Shown: positions 22,849-35,248 of the stretch, one piece after another
Numbering within the stretch: position 1 is the first letter of the stretch
Layout: each line of letters begins with the position of its first letter
From: Desarmillaria ectypa
Lineage: Eukaryota > Basidiomycota > Agaricomycetes > Agaricales > Physalacriaceae
Direction of reading: 5' to 3'
Length of the DNA stretch: 64,000 bases
Assembly (NCBI GenBank): GCA_030407005.1
Contig: JAUDYN010000006.1
Span: 2,170,001 to 2,234,000 of the forward strand
Program-made: the position numbers and the translations under genes
Notes under the pieces: model-generated
What the model saw: the letters and a program-made list of their open reading frames with translations, nothing else
What the model was told of the DNA's origin: nothing
Database searches by the model: none

Positions 22849-23605
22849 ATGTCGACAGTACCTCAAGGTCTTGTCCTCGTTCTTGCTGAGAACGGCCCGG
22901 CCATCGCAGACGATCGTTTCAACGGTGAGCCTCGTCAGTTATTTGCACTACTACGGGGTGGAACTGATCAATATTACGTGCGAAGATTGGTACAACAACG
23001 AGCATGCGCCTGCTCGTTTGACCATACCTGGGTACATTACCGCGACTCGCTACCAGGCGACAGATTCCCAAAAGCCCACCTACCTCACCGCATACAATAT
23101 CTCCAATCCTGATGTCGCAGACTGCCCCGAGTTCCAGGCACTCAAGCACAAGGCTTCAGACAATGAGAAGGACATTACGCCGAAGATTCAGTTCCTCAGC
23201 CGTAGGATCTATCAAACCACTAGCGTTTACACCCATCCAGCTTCTGTATCTTCGTCTTTCCCTGGGAAATATGTCTTGACAGCTGAGCTTGAAGTGAAGC
23301 CAGAATTCGAAGAGGAGTTCAACAAATGGTTCAACGAGGAGCACATGGGGCTGTTGGAAAAAGTTCCTGGTTGGTTAAGAGGTAGACGTTATTTACTGGT
23401 GACGTCGACCAGCCGCGGAGAAGCCGTCGGAAAGCCCGTTTTCAAGTATCTTGCCGTGCATGATTTTGACAATGGAGGCTTCTTGAAGACTCCGGAATGG
23501 GCAGCGGCGATTGACACCCCTTGGCGAACGAAGGTCATGGAGGGTGTCCTTGGCATGGAGGTTCGTCAATTCGAACTGATCAAGGTCATGGAAAAACCTT
23601 TGTAG
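22849..23605 (+). CDS. dimeric alpha/beta-barrel (EthD-like) protein
   Basis: Exons 22849..22924 and 22986..23605 (61-bp intron, G|GTGAGC...AAG) give 231 residues. It contains two half-barrels of the ferredoxin-like type. The first has FNDWYNNEHAPARL and the second EEFNKWFNEEHMGLL; the W(Y/F)N.EH pattern is typical of EthD/dabb proteins in basidiomycetes. These are small cytosolic proteins often acting on quinones or polyketide-like compounds; the actual substrate is unknown. No biosynthetic cluster is visible around it. Start chosen at the ATG giving MSTVPQGLVLVLAE, a beta strand that begins the first half-barrel. Confidence 0.7.
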
Positions 23606-24157
23606 CGAGTCTGGTCTTCCTCTTCTCTTTGCCGATGGAACACGCTAACCTCTTCGATTAACAGAATGTATTGAGTCAACTGTATATTGTAAACACTTTC
23701 AGTTGAACGACATCTTTCCATGGAGCATCATCAACTCGCCTTTTCATCCTAAGAGTTTTTTTCTCAGTCTTTGCTTCTATCGATAAAGGCCTGTCTCAAG
23801 AGGCTCTTCTGACATTTTTGCCGCCATTCAATCTTACCCGATAACAGCTAGGATCAATCAAAAGCCTGTAACTTGGACTTCTTCAATTCCCACCGCGGCT
23901 TGTTTTCGCGTTTCGCTGCGCAGCACAAAAGTCATTCCTCACAGATGATTATTTATGGCACAGGATAACGGTGTGTCTTCTATCTGATAAAGAGTTTAAC
24001 CAATTGCTTAGTGCTTATTATCAGGATATGTTTTGTTCACCCAGAGCCCAGTCGACACAAGCAATCGGCCCTAAATGTCTCAAAGCGTAGTTGTTTTTCC
24101 CAGTACATCTATATTTGAAGTCCAGCATGGAAGGCGTTGTCATGAAAATTCATGAGA
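23606..24157. other. intergenic, nothing seen
   Basis: 550 bp 3' of the barrel protein, AT-rich, without open frames of note. Confidence 0.45.
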
Positions 24158-26015
24158 ATGTCTTTCGTCACCAGCTACTCTACCTACCAGCTACTCGACG
24201 AGATCGTCGCCGCACAGAAGCCAGATCCTGATCAAGTAATTCGCATAGGTCAGGGGGCAGAGTATCCCAAGCAAGTATGATACTTTATGGCGAGCTTCGT
24301 TGCTCTTGTTTCACTTTGTCATTCTCTCTCTCTCGTATACACATATACTTGCACAGTAAAGCCCACATCGGAAGGCATAGCTACTTGTGGACGTGTTTCA
24401 CTCCTGCGACTCTCTCGCGCGCTTATGGAATTCTATTGTTATAGCTTCGTGCTGATTGATGGGCTGAGCAGATAAACTTAGGATATGTATACGATGTGGT
24501 CGCACTGGGGTCTAATTCAACAATAATTTTTTCCTAGCCTCGCAGGTGCTGTAACATGGGATCATCCTTGGGTCCAATGCAGTCTTCTCGTTGGCGTATC
24601 GTTGACGTTACTTGCCTCGTCTCCATTCGCCCCATCAGAGATGCGGTTATGAGGTCTTTAAGGTTGTCCATCTTGTCCTTGCTTCGTAAGCGATTCACTT
24701 TTCTTCTCGGACCTCGTGACACTGAAGGGCTTCAGCACCTTCATTCTCAGCACCTATTTTCACTCTAATGGATTAGGGTAAATTATTTTTGCACCTAGGC
24801 TTTCACAATGAGGTAACATTGTGGTAGACTTGGATATTATGTATGGCCCCCTATCCTCTTTGGGGCCTAGACTGCTTCCTCCGTGCCCTATGTCTCCTTC
24901 TATTCACCGACAAGACAGTTTTAAGCGGTAACGCCACGGTTGACTTTCTCTCCTCCCACTTCCTGCGCCTCAAGTGGTCAAGCCCAAGTTTCTTCGTTGG
25001 ACTTCTGGACAAAGTGTCTACCTTACTATTCCTGGCGTCTCCTTGGTCCAGACACACCTTTTCACAATCTCGGCAGTAGAGATCGCCAACAGTGAAGAGC
25101 AACTGGTCTTTTTGATTCGCGTTCGGGATAGGTTGACGAAGAGGCTACTAAGCAAGTCTCAAGACGGCTACAAGGCGACTGTGTTCCTTGATGGGCCGTA
25201 CAGTTCGCCACTATTGCTAAGGGGTCATGAAAGTATTATCCTGATTGCAGGTAAAAGTAGCCCTTTCCTTCGTAAGGGCTCACATCATTCTTATAGTTGC
25301 CAGGCGGTTCGGGTGTCGCATTCACACTCCCTTCGACGTCCTCAGGTGCGCCGCTATCCCCGGACTGCATCGACTGCAGTAATTAACTTGACCTCCAGAC
25401 AATGCAAAGCCGGTAAAACGCCTTGTACAAGAGTATTGTTCGTGTGGAATATTCGTAATGCCAGTACGCAGCTTCCATTCAAGTAGCAGATAGTTTTCCT
25501 GACATTAGCTAAGGTCACATGCCATGGATTTATGGATTATTGCGTGACGCTTTACTAGGCGGTGTCTCGAATGTCCAGGTCGACATACATATATACATAA
25601 CGGAGGTAGCGCAAGACACAGAAGGGGAATGGGATGACAACTCGGTGACCACAGACCCCGAAGAGAAAGCGGGGATGCTTCCGACAAGTTTGCAAGTCGG
25701 TATCAGCGATCCCCCGTTAGTCGTTTCGTTACTATCAGGAAACGCCAGCGTCCGGACCTTATGGTATCATCGACCGAGAGCTGAGTATATGCAGCGGAGG
25801 GACGATTGGTATCAATGGTTCGCGCTCGTCCCGGGTCAATGTTAATTCTACTCTAGTTTGTGGAACCATGGCTTTGACCGAGGCCGTACGAAACGTTTCA
25901 AGGAAACCCAGATTTATGGATATCATGAAGGGAGGGCCAAGCGTATTGCATGTGGAAGCTTTCGGAAATGCCATCAGTGTCCGATTCAACCGGTCGAGAT
26001 ATTACGCTGATACTA
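24158..26015 (+). pseudogene. ferric reductase (FRE-type) pseudogene
   Basis: Pieces of a ferric/cupric reductase occur in order but in changing frames. They are an N-terminal part to QGAEYPKQV then TGA (24278..24280) where a Trp is expected, continuing in frame as YFMASFVALVSL; a TM piece with YEVFKVVHLVLA; YYVWPPILF then WGLDCFLRAL; the FAD-binding RWTSGQSVYLTIPG; the NADPH-site GGSGVAFTLP; TRVLFVWNIRN; and near the end LVCGTMALTEAVRN with a terminal HVEAFG. Frame changes lie near 24645, 24858, 24971 and 25790. The helices carrying the paired heme histidines between about 24475 and 24545 are missing. Live enzymes move electrons from NADPH across the plasma membrane to reduce Fe3+. Some single-base shifts could be assembly errors, but the deletion and nonsense codon together argue for a true pseudogene. 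Confidence 0.75.
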
Positions 26016-26447
26016 TTTCTGAGTGACAGGCCTCGTGGTGATCAGAAAGACGGGTCACTTGGCTTGCGTTACATGTATTATTTTCATGTACCGCATCATG
26101 CGAAAATTTCATGGATACATAAGGGTATGCCTTGTGGGTAATCCCCAGATGCAAAAGTCCTACGTAGCCAAACGCACTCATTTTCTCGTTGCAGACTTGA
26201 TGTTATGGGAGAATCAACGAGACTGCGAATCTTCCAGCCTGTCAAGCTTGATTGATGGTGATATTCAACTGGAAACGTTCGTGGAGTCTCTCGTAGTCAT
26301 CACATGCTTTCATATTGTTACACAAGGGCCTATCATGATCATCCATTATGAATTTGGCTCCGGCGCACTCTGATACATCAGTCCAGATCCATCCTTTTCA
26401 CTGTGTAAATATTCGCTTGTAGGTCTTTCAGCGGTCTGCTCTAGAAC
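26016..26447. other. intergenic, nothing supported
   Basis: 3' flank of the reductase pseudogene and promoter of the muramidase gene; one 116-codon + frame without family resemblance. Confidence 0.4.
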
Positions 26448-27462
26448 ATGATTATCTCCACAGTTCTGGTCTCTTTGCTCTATTCTATTTATCCGTCATT
26501 CTGTACGCCTCTATCCAAACGAGCGTCACCCCAAGGAATCGACGTCTCGGGATATCAAACCAGTATCGACTGGAATGAGGTTGTTGCGAACGGCGTCTCC
26601 TTCGCTTATATCAAGGCCACTGAAGGAACAAGTACGTATTTTCTATACTCTTTCGACAACAGATTATAAGACCCGTCAGCATACACTAGCGATGAGTTCG
26701 ACAGTCAGTACGTCGGGGCCACTAACGCCGGATTGATTCACGGGGCATATCATTTCGCCCACCCTGATAGCAGCACAGGGGCTGCGCAGGCAAAGTTCTT
26801 TCTTGCCAATGGAGGTTGTTCCTGCATTACTGTTTTCAGCGTCTACCACTAAATTATCTAGGTGGCTGGTCAAGTGACGAGATAACTCTCCCTGGTGCAC
26901 TAGACATTGAATGCATGCGTTTCAGTATGAACCTTTTACCTCAGTGTTGACCTTTGTCTTCAGACAACCCAAGCGGCAATACTTGCTACGATATGACAGC
27001 CTCAGCTATAGTCGATTGGGTCACTGACTTTTCGAACGCATATCATGCATCTACCGGACGGTAAGTCGTTTACAATACACTATACTGGGATGAAGCTCAA
27101 AATATCTTTGTCACGTAGATATCCAGGTCTCATCTTCTAATATATATTTCGGATTTTCCACTGATGATGCCTCGAATTCAGTTATCTATACGACTACCGA
27201 TTGGTGGACAACGTGCACTGGTGATAGTACGGCCTTTGGAGATACCAATCCTCTGTGGATTGCGCGATACTCAAGCAGCATCGGAACCCTTCCAAGTGGT
27301 TGGAGGTAAGTGGAACTGGGTCTTTTAATGCCACAGCAGCCAACGCTCTTCTTTGGCAGTTATACGACGTTTTGGCAGTATGCTGATTCTGGAACAAATC
27401 CCGGGGACCAAGACATTTTCAATGGTGATGCAGCTGGTCTGTCCAGGTTTGCAAGTGGGTAG
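26448..27462 (+). CDS. secreted GH25 muramidase (Chalaropsis-type lysozyme)
   Basis: Seven exons, 26448..26631, 26680..26814, 26862..26912, 26964..27060, 27119..27126, 27182..27305 and 27360..27462, give 233 residues with all phases correct. A signal peptide of about 20 residues is followed by a KR site. The GH25 barrel shows PQGIDVSGYQ with the first catalytic-site Asp, YIKATEGT, IHGAYHFA and the catalytic pair in ALDIEY. It cleaves beta-1,4 bonds between N-acetylmuramic acid and N-acetylglucosamine in bacterial peptidoglycan outside the cell, so it likely serves antibacterial defence or feeding. Intron 26913..26963 has a GC donor (T|GCATGC), and exon 5 is only 8 nt (completing R-YPV). The GH25 family is mainly bacterial and phage, so old transfer is possible. 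Confidence 0.92.
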
Positions 27463-28260
27463 GTATATCGTACTTATTGATGTCCCTACGATCTTGTATT
27501 CTTGCTACGTTAGTAGTAGGTCTTATAGAGAGATGACGGTCGCCGAGTTTTAGTTTAAATCCGAAGTCTGATGTCACCAAAATTCCTATTTCCGGAAGAT
27601 TTTTCCGGCCCAGCACAAAATTTCCTTCAAAGTCAGAAATTCGGTGTGGCTCAGTCGTAGTCTGTTACTATTTACCTGTGACCATCTGTTACCATCACGC
27701 TCCTTTACGGAGTTTCTCGGCCGGACTTCGCAGTCATCAGGTGCCAGAGATTCTGAGAGAAAATGCGAGCGAGCAGCACTTATTACTATCAGTATTTGAA
27801 GAACTGATCATGCCTTTTTTTTCTTTCCTTTTTTTCCTTTTTGCAAAAACTGAGATCCGAATCACTCATTGAGTCATTGGCTATGATCCAAACTCTCCCG
27901 CAAGAATTATATCCAGTAAAGTTTATTTCAACAGCACTAGACTACTTAGATTCAATCAAATGTACATGAGTTTGTTTTAGGTTATCATAACACTTTCAAG
28001 AGGAGTAAACGTAGCAGGATTTTCCCCCGACGTGGGCCTTGCAAGCGTTATATATATGTCAGAGCTGTTAACTATGGAGCGCTGATCCGTAGATTTGCTG
28101 CCTTGTATTTTCGAGATGTCAGCAAAGTTACGGCACGGGAGGGCCACGGAATATCCGGCCCGCGTGACGACCGGACCGGCCGGGTAAAGTACCACGGGAA
28201 TCACCCTTAAATACGTTTGGACCCCAACCATGAAGGCATTCTTCTTCCCTTCTAACCAAC
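27463..28260. other. intergenic, promoter of next gene
   Basis: 800 bp. GGCCGG-rich patches occur at about 28155-28185 (CGGACCGGCCGGGT), and a TTAAATA-type AT stretch 50 bp before the next ATG. No gene seen. Confidence 0.4.
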
Positions 28261-30217
28261 ATGGCTAAAATCACTGGCTTTGAAACCCATGGTAAATGAG
28301 GGTACTTATCTGTTATATTACTATTAACGTTGCTTAGATGTGCGATTCCCTACATCGTTGTCCGGAGATGGTACCGATGCTATGCAAGTCCAACCTCATT
28401 GATATACTGTTTTTCTGTCGTTAATGACAGAAATATAGGAACACTGACTGTGACTACTCATCTGCATATGTTACCCTTCTCACGGACTCAGATCTAGTCG
28501 GTCATGGCATGACCTTCACCATTGGACGCGGAAACGATATTGTGAGGACTATACGCGCCGTTTCGCCGTCGTTATTTGACTGACTACTGCTTCAGGTATG
28601 CGCAGCCATCAAGGAAGTGGCGAGCAGATTGGTCGGAAAGGAGACGGAGAGTCTGTTCGCCGATATGGGGGAAACTTGGAATTTCATGATGTCAGATCCT
28701 CAGCTGAGATGGTACGTGATCATGAGTCGTTTCCGACGGAGAATTCATCCATCCTAGGATTGGCCCGGAGAAAGGTGTTATTCACATCGCATCCGGTGCT
28801 GTGAATAATGCTGTCTGGGATATGTATGCCCGATCCCGAAAGAAGCCTCTGTGGAAGCTCGTCGTGGATCTCACTCCAGTGCGTGTCCATTCTCGTGCAT
28901 TATTTATTTCTCATTTCATACTAGGAAGAATTAGTGAAATCTGCGGCGTGGCGTTACATTTCTGACGCAATCACAAAAGAAGAGGCCCTTGCTATGGTCA
29001 AGGAGAAGGCTTCCACGAAGCAGGATCGAGAGGCCAAAGTTCAAGAGCTTGGGTTCGTGCTTATTCCCATGATTGATGACGTCTCAAATAACTCTCCATA
29101 GATATCCTGCGTATGTTACATCTGCTGGATGGCTGGGTAAGACAGGCTTTTGTCGAGTAACGCAGGGTACTTACAATTTCACAGGATACAGCGATGAAAA
29201 AGTGGCTCGATTAACCAAAGAGGCTGTTCAGGCAGGGTTCAATCACTTCAAGATGAAAGTCGGAGCCAACCAAACCAATGATCTACGTCGAGGAAAGATA
29301 ATACGATCCATCATTGATGATCCGCAATACCTCCCACCGGGTGCACCACCAAGAGACCCCAACAGTGACGACCTGAAAGGCAAAAATGCTGGACCTACTG
29401 GCGCAGTGTTGATGATCGACGCGAACCAGGTGTGGGACGTCCCACAGGCAATTGACTACGTCAAAGGATTGACTGAGATTAAGCCCTGGTAAGTAGCCAT
29501 TGATTCCACCAGAGCCTGATCCTAATAAGCACATTGAGGTTCATTGAAGAGCCTACGGCGCCAGATGATATTCTGGGTCATGCAGCTGTCCGAAAGGCCT
29601 TGAAATCTTACGGTATCGGTGTCGCTACCGGCGAACATGCCCACAATCGCATGGTATTCAAACAGCTACTTCAAGCCGAAGCCATAGATGTTTGTCAAAT
29701 CGATTCTTGTAGACTTGCAGGCGTCAGCGAAGTCATTAGTGTTCTTCTCATGGCAGCCAAGTAAGGCTCGGCTCATTGTAGGGATTGACGATAATCAGCA
29801 CATCTCATCATTGTTATTAGGTTTGGTGTACCCGTTTGCCCACACGCAGGGGGCGTTGGTCTGTGCGAATATGTCATTCATTTGAGGTGGGCTCTGAGAG
29901 ATCTGCAGTTTCACTGCACTAACCTGTGAACAGTCTAATTGATTACATTGCCATCTCGGGTACCATGGAACGCAACGTTTTGGAGTTCGTTGATCATCTC
30001 CACGAACATTTCGTGACGCCTTGTTCAATCAATTCCCGTGGGAGGTATAACGTCCCGTCAAACCCTGATGAAGGTTACAGGTACGTCTTGTTTTCTGAGG
30101 ATGCAAAGCGGCGTTTTATGCCTTGTCAGTATTGAGATGCACAAATCAAGTATTGCTGAATATGAGTGGCCGAATGGTTCATATTGGGTCGGGGTAAGAG
30201 AAGGAAAGGTATTGTAA
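28261..30217 (+). CDS. enolase-superfamily sugar-acid dehydratase (L-fuconate dehydratase/ENOSF1-like)
   Basis: Twelve exons from 28261..28291 through 30130..30217 give 468 residues, with all junctions in phase. It has the mandelate racemase/enolase fold: N-terminal capping domain with ITGFETHDVRFPTS, then the barrel with HFKMKVG (KxK base), metal ligands in [21 protein letters not shown] and TGEHAHNRM, and the general acid-base His in CPHAGGVGL. This set matches L-fuconate dehydratase / human ENOSF1 rather than L-rhamnonate or galactonate dehydratases. It would dehydrate a 6-deoxy sugar acid to a 2-keto-3-deoxy acid. Intron 28384..28438 has a GC donor (AT|GCAAGT); splicing there gives the family's DAM-NTD.DYS. 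A GT alternative three bases later would insert four residues. Confidence 0.85.
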
Positions 30218-32055
30218 GCGGGGGCTCGCCGCAGTAAATCAAAGTATCTACCATCAACTCGAGCAAATACTGTGACAATTGGTTTCCCTATGTTTTCCCA
30301 GGGCCCCATGACATCATGGTGCCCGGGTATTATGTGCCGAAAACGTTTGATGCGCTTATGCGTGAGTTTCCATTCTTCTTTCCAACACCCTCCGCCCGAT
30401 GGTATCAACCCTTATTGGGGTTGCTAGCGTCTTGATTTGTCGTAGCACAGGACCATGGGAAGGAAATCGCTTGCATCTCCCGCTTTACCGATTCTTTTGT
30501 CTAGTACAAGGATCGGCATCTGAGCACTTTGATTCCGTCGTTACTATGCTAGCGCTCAGCGTTGTTAGCGATATCCTCTTCTTGTCTTCACTGAGGATGT
30601 CAAACTATCGTCAAAAACGTATAAATTGGAGTCGGGACCCATCTGGCAATCCACACATCACCCATCCTTTGCGCTGTCTTCGCTGGCTCCCAGTTATATT
30701 TGACTCCCTGCCCTCTTGCCAGGATTCGAACATCACATCCGGATTTTCTGCGAAACTTCATTATGTCTAAATCATCAGCAGCCTGCTTCTACTCACATCA
30801 GCCTCGGCCTCTTCCTAGATGTTACGACGAAATGTATTACGTCCCTCTTTGCCGGAGCACATCCAAATCGAAGCTTGACTACGACCGCAAGCATTCCACC
30901 TGCAAACTCATAGCGGTGCATCAACCACAGGAGTCACATTTTGATCGACTAGACTATAGACCCAACTTTCCCACTTTGGCTGAGCAAGGTCAAATAAAAT
31001 GCCAGCTGCGTAATCGCCTATGCGGCGGTCTCTCCACTATGACCAGTCTACCTGAAAAATATCCCTTCTGTCACCGCCTACGAAAACACGGGAAAACGAA
31101 AACTGAATTTGTGTCAACGGATCTCTCTTTTGAGTTCCAAGAAGTCTTCAATGTCTCTACTCATTGTGGATATGGATCGAAGTGGTCGGTTGTGGTATCT
31201 TTTTCGGATCCTCGTGCTTCTGGAAACCCATTCTGCTGGAGGATACATTATCCAAAGAGCAGCAGGAACTCAAGTGTGTCTAGCTTCACTATATCTATGG
31301 CTATGATCTCATTGACCAACTAGCAAAAGACCCTGTACCCATTGCCCAAGTCAATGTGCACCAATCTGTTATACATGGCACTTCTTATGGACGCTTCATC
31401 AGAAAAGATCCTACTGTCATTCTTCAGGCTCTATCCATGTCTCTAGAACTCGGCGTGCTGGTTACTATTTCCCAGCTGTCTCTATCGACATACGACTCCA
31501 ATTCGGAGTCCATTACTATCGTATACACTGGAACGTCTACAACAGGCGAACAAACCCTTTTGCACTCGATCACTTGCCCAAGGAGATGAAGACTAGGTTA
31601 GTTTTGCACAATCTAGTGAACATCAGACGTGCTCAATCGATTTAACGCAGTTACCGGGCGTCTTCGCCCCATAAGTTTGACTCTTCGCACACAGTTTAAC
31701 ACGTTCATCCGGGCCTTCGCTTCGCTCGTCACATTAATGCACAACGTCACTGCCATGCCATAAAGAGTATTCACGTTCTTAATATAACATAGAGATCCAG
31801 TGCTTAGCTTATCTTCGTATATATAGCGCAACTTCGCCTCCATAGATAGATAGATGACGACAATGTAACCACGTATTCATTGCGTTGAACATGGAGCACC
31901 CAATATCTTTGAATGAGGTGAGTAAGGCATGCATCTAGCTTTGCGGGCGATATGACTAAATCTCCAGAAAACGCTACCAGGGGGATCGCATAGCCGTGGG
32001 TTCGAAGCCTCCAGTCAGCTGAATGGAGCAGAAAATCAGGTCATGACATCCTGGC
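30218..32055. other. 1.8 kb with possible coding relics, no gene supported
   Basis: Several + frames (30700-31323, 31356-31589) contain short stretches that read like protein, for example EDTLSKEQQELKC near 31240 and AQVNVHQSVIHG near 31350. They lie in different frames without good splice sites. These may be relics of a decayed gene. I recognise no family. Confidence 0.3.
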
Positions 32056-35000
32056 TTAACATTTGCGACTCACCACATGGCTTATTTGTTTATGTACCAC
32101 GGTGAGGACTGCGCAAACGTGAGTTAGCATCGAATTTCTGATAACGGAATGATATTTCACAATCGACGTAGGACATCGTCCCATTGTTTTGGTCCTCTAT
32201 CAACATATCGCTGAACTCGATTTCTGCCGCATCCATGTTCTGTCTTGCGACTAACATCTTCGGCATGTACCCCCGCTGCAAACGGTTATGCATGATGATG
32301 TTGCGTACTTGCGATGACAGTCGCGTCTGTAGAACAGGCAACCTCGGCTTCCAACGGATAGGTCACTATGTATAGCGTCAGAGCTACAAGGCAACATACC
32401 ATGTGAATATCCAGGTTCAACAAATCATCTACCGCGAAAAGGTCTAAAAGTATCTGCGGAGAAACACTGGTGCCTATCCAAAATATCATGACCTCCATAT
32501 TGTCTGCACGATTGAACAACATTAAATGATTTATATTGAATAAGACCAATGCCTACCTATTAGATACAACCCATTCGGCTCCATACACATGTGGGTGTCT
32601 CTAGTGATAGTTGGTATCGTTATCTCCCCCGTAATAGGGTCAGGTAAAGCGACTTTATTGTCGAGGTCATGCAGCGCAATCAGTGGTGGATAGACATGCT
32701 GTATGAGATGTCGAACGCTCGCGGACATCAATCGATGTGCGTAATAATTCCGCACATCCGAAGACACAGTTCCAGCTTTGAGTGGTTAGTTAGATTGCGT
32801 AGAATAAATAGGTAGTTCAAAAATGTATACCTTTGATAGGCTTCGACTTGAGTATCCCTAAAGTGTACATAGGTAATGATCTGAACGCTTCAGGTAGTAT
32901 TAACTAGGAGAGTATTCAGCATCCTCTCCTGGTACTTCAAATGTACCTGACGTCTTTACCTGTGATGCGGCTGTTGCAGATGCGCATTTATTCCTATATC
33001 CAAGCAGCAATGACGAGCAGTTCTCTGTAAGGTCTTCTCGTATATGCGCCATGCTTGACTTCTTAGTATGCATTATAGCTACAAGACATTCATCGCAAAG
33101 GAAGTGAGGGGGTTATTCTTGAACTTACCATGTCGCATTAGATGGCATACTGCAGTGTCGTTGTCCGCGTACATGAAAACATTCCCCGCCAACTCCACGA
33201 CCTGTAGTGCTAGATTGAGTACCCGAACACGACGGTCACCTTCCACCGTCGTGTACAATATGGCGCACTGGAGATACACGTATTCCCGAGCACTGAGGGA
33301 ACTCGTGTGTTCCAAAACAACCGAGAATGCTTTGTCGGCATCAAGCACACCAAACTCAAGATCTGTGGGGGATTGTCGATGAAAGTTGCCGTAATATTCA
33401 GATACCCGGACGCCTAAGAGACAATCAACAAATTTGTCGAGAGAAAAGAGGAGGTATTAATTCACCTTTTGAACATCGTACCCGTACCATGCAGTTATAA
33501 CCAACCAGGCGCCGCATAAGCCGTTGTAGCTGTGAACGTAAAACAACCCCGTCACGTATTGAATCGAAGCGGGGGTAAAAATATATGTCGCCACCCGATA
33601 GCGATGATACCACGCCTGCCTCGACAGTCAATAAAAACATAAGAGCCGCACGAGAAACATACCGATAGATCCCATGTCTATAAATTTGCTCATTCCTAGA
33701 AACATATTCACCCCAATGCCATCCTCGGCGCACTCCTCTCCCATCTGTGTCCATATGGGATCGCGTGGTTTGTAAAGTTTCTTTTCTTGAGCTGTATCGT
33801 ACATATCGGACTCGTTGGGTTGACCATGTAAAGCGCCAGCACCTATAGAGGGCAAAACACTTTGAAAAAGCACAACTTGGCCTCCTCGTCCTACCTTATG
33901 ATAAGTTAAAACAGTGGACATTATTGATAGGAGGCCACTTACTAGAGCAGCCTGGCAGACACGAATGGCAGAACCCAAAGCGGCTTCCTGGACATAACTG
34001 TCTGCGAATCGTCCCGGAAGGGCTTCCAGAAAGTTCGTAACAATATCCCTAAGGAAGGGAATGAGGATATACACAGACGAGACGTATGTGGTATACGGAC
34101 TTTCGCTCAGCTGGTGATACGAAGAGACCGTGATGAAAGGGAATAAAGACTTCATCAATATCAGGCACAATAAGCATGGGTACTTGATCAGACTACCCAG
34201 AAGCGAATGAAAACATGCAGGAAATTGCAAGGATGATGGACACACCGTTAGGTCATAAAAGTGTATCCTTCTGTCAAAGGTGAAAATGGCAATTTGGCTT
34301 TCTGGGGGAAAGCATGAATCCAGCGGCATCCTCTCCTCGTCGACACCTCCGTAAAGAATTGTTACTAAGGCATTGCAAGCTGTATGCAGGAAACCAGACT
34401 GTACGGCTTCATTCGAAACGTCGAAGGCGAATACATAGTTTAGAGGCTGAGGCTGTCGTATCACAGTCGGTGGAGGTTCCGTCGAAAAGTATGGGCGTGT
34501 CAGTCCCACGGGAGGATGTGAAGCCCAGTATTCATCAGGAACGGCAAAATCTACCGTACCCTTCAGTAATTCTGGACGTTGTAGTCGATCCATTCTATTC
34601 CCATTTTCGTCGAGATTGCAGAAATACTCGTCGGATACTGGTGGAAGTCAGTACAGTTCAGGCGCGAAATTAGGGCAACGTACCTTCTGTTTCATGACTG
34701 CAGAGATTACACTTCCACCTCCCTCCACCTGACGTCCACGAACACCACGGATTAATGTATGTTCTACATTTTTCACAGCGAGCGGGATTGGTCTCCACTA
34801 GCGGTACAGGCTCCTCCCGGGTGTCGAGCTCGGCAAAGGGTTGGAACACAGCCGCCAATGGAATGTTACAATCGGACGCTAGACGCGATGTGTAAGGAAA
34901 CGCCCATGTTGACGCTCGTACAAATTTCGGCGATGAATTGCCTGTGACAAGTGCTCTGCTTCCATCAAACCTATGATGAAGCAGGGAAAATACCTTGATC

Positions 35001-35248
35001 AAGTGCACGGAAGTCCGTTGTCGACAATGGGGGTTGCTGTCCGGGCAGTGTCATGTAAGGTTGATTCTGCCATCTTTCCTGGTCCCTTTCGATGGCTTCG
35101 ACAGGAGAGGGAACCTGGGACGGTTCAATACGAGGCCGTAGTCCTTTGGCAGTGTCAGTCAATCGAATAGGATGCCCTGACAAGAGGCACCTTTGTATGA
35201 AAAGCCTGTTGTGTGAGGAGGTTGCGGTATGTGAGAAGCAGGATACAT
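32056..35248 (-). CDS. SEC24: COPII coat subunit Sec24-like
   Basis: Fifteen exons starting 35248..35191, 35143..34994, 34941..34684, 34637..34246, 34192..34101 and 34048..33943 sum to 2475 nt, 824 residues, all in phase. The N-terminus ([11 protein letters not shown]) is short. The Sec24 zinc finger (RCEKC and KCNLC) is near residue 115. The trunk domain follows with [20 protein letters not shown] and [13 protein letters not shown], then the beta-barrel entry [13 protein letters not shown], the helical part, [14 protein letters not shown] and the gelsolin-like end finishing [12 protein letters not shown]. Sec24 selects cargo and pairs with Sec23 at ER exit sites. A 3' variant with one more exon is possible (GTGAGT follows the last HV codons). 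It is divergent from the coiled-coil gene, 314 bp apart. Confidence 0.93.

Noticed and set aside
31990..32010. tRNA B-box-like GGTTCGAAGCC near 31999
   Set aside because: No A-box or foldable acceptor stem at the proper distance. In the opposite strand it falls in a possible 3' extension of Sec24.
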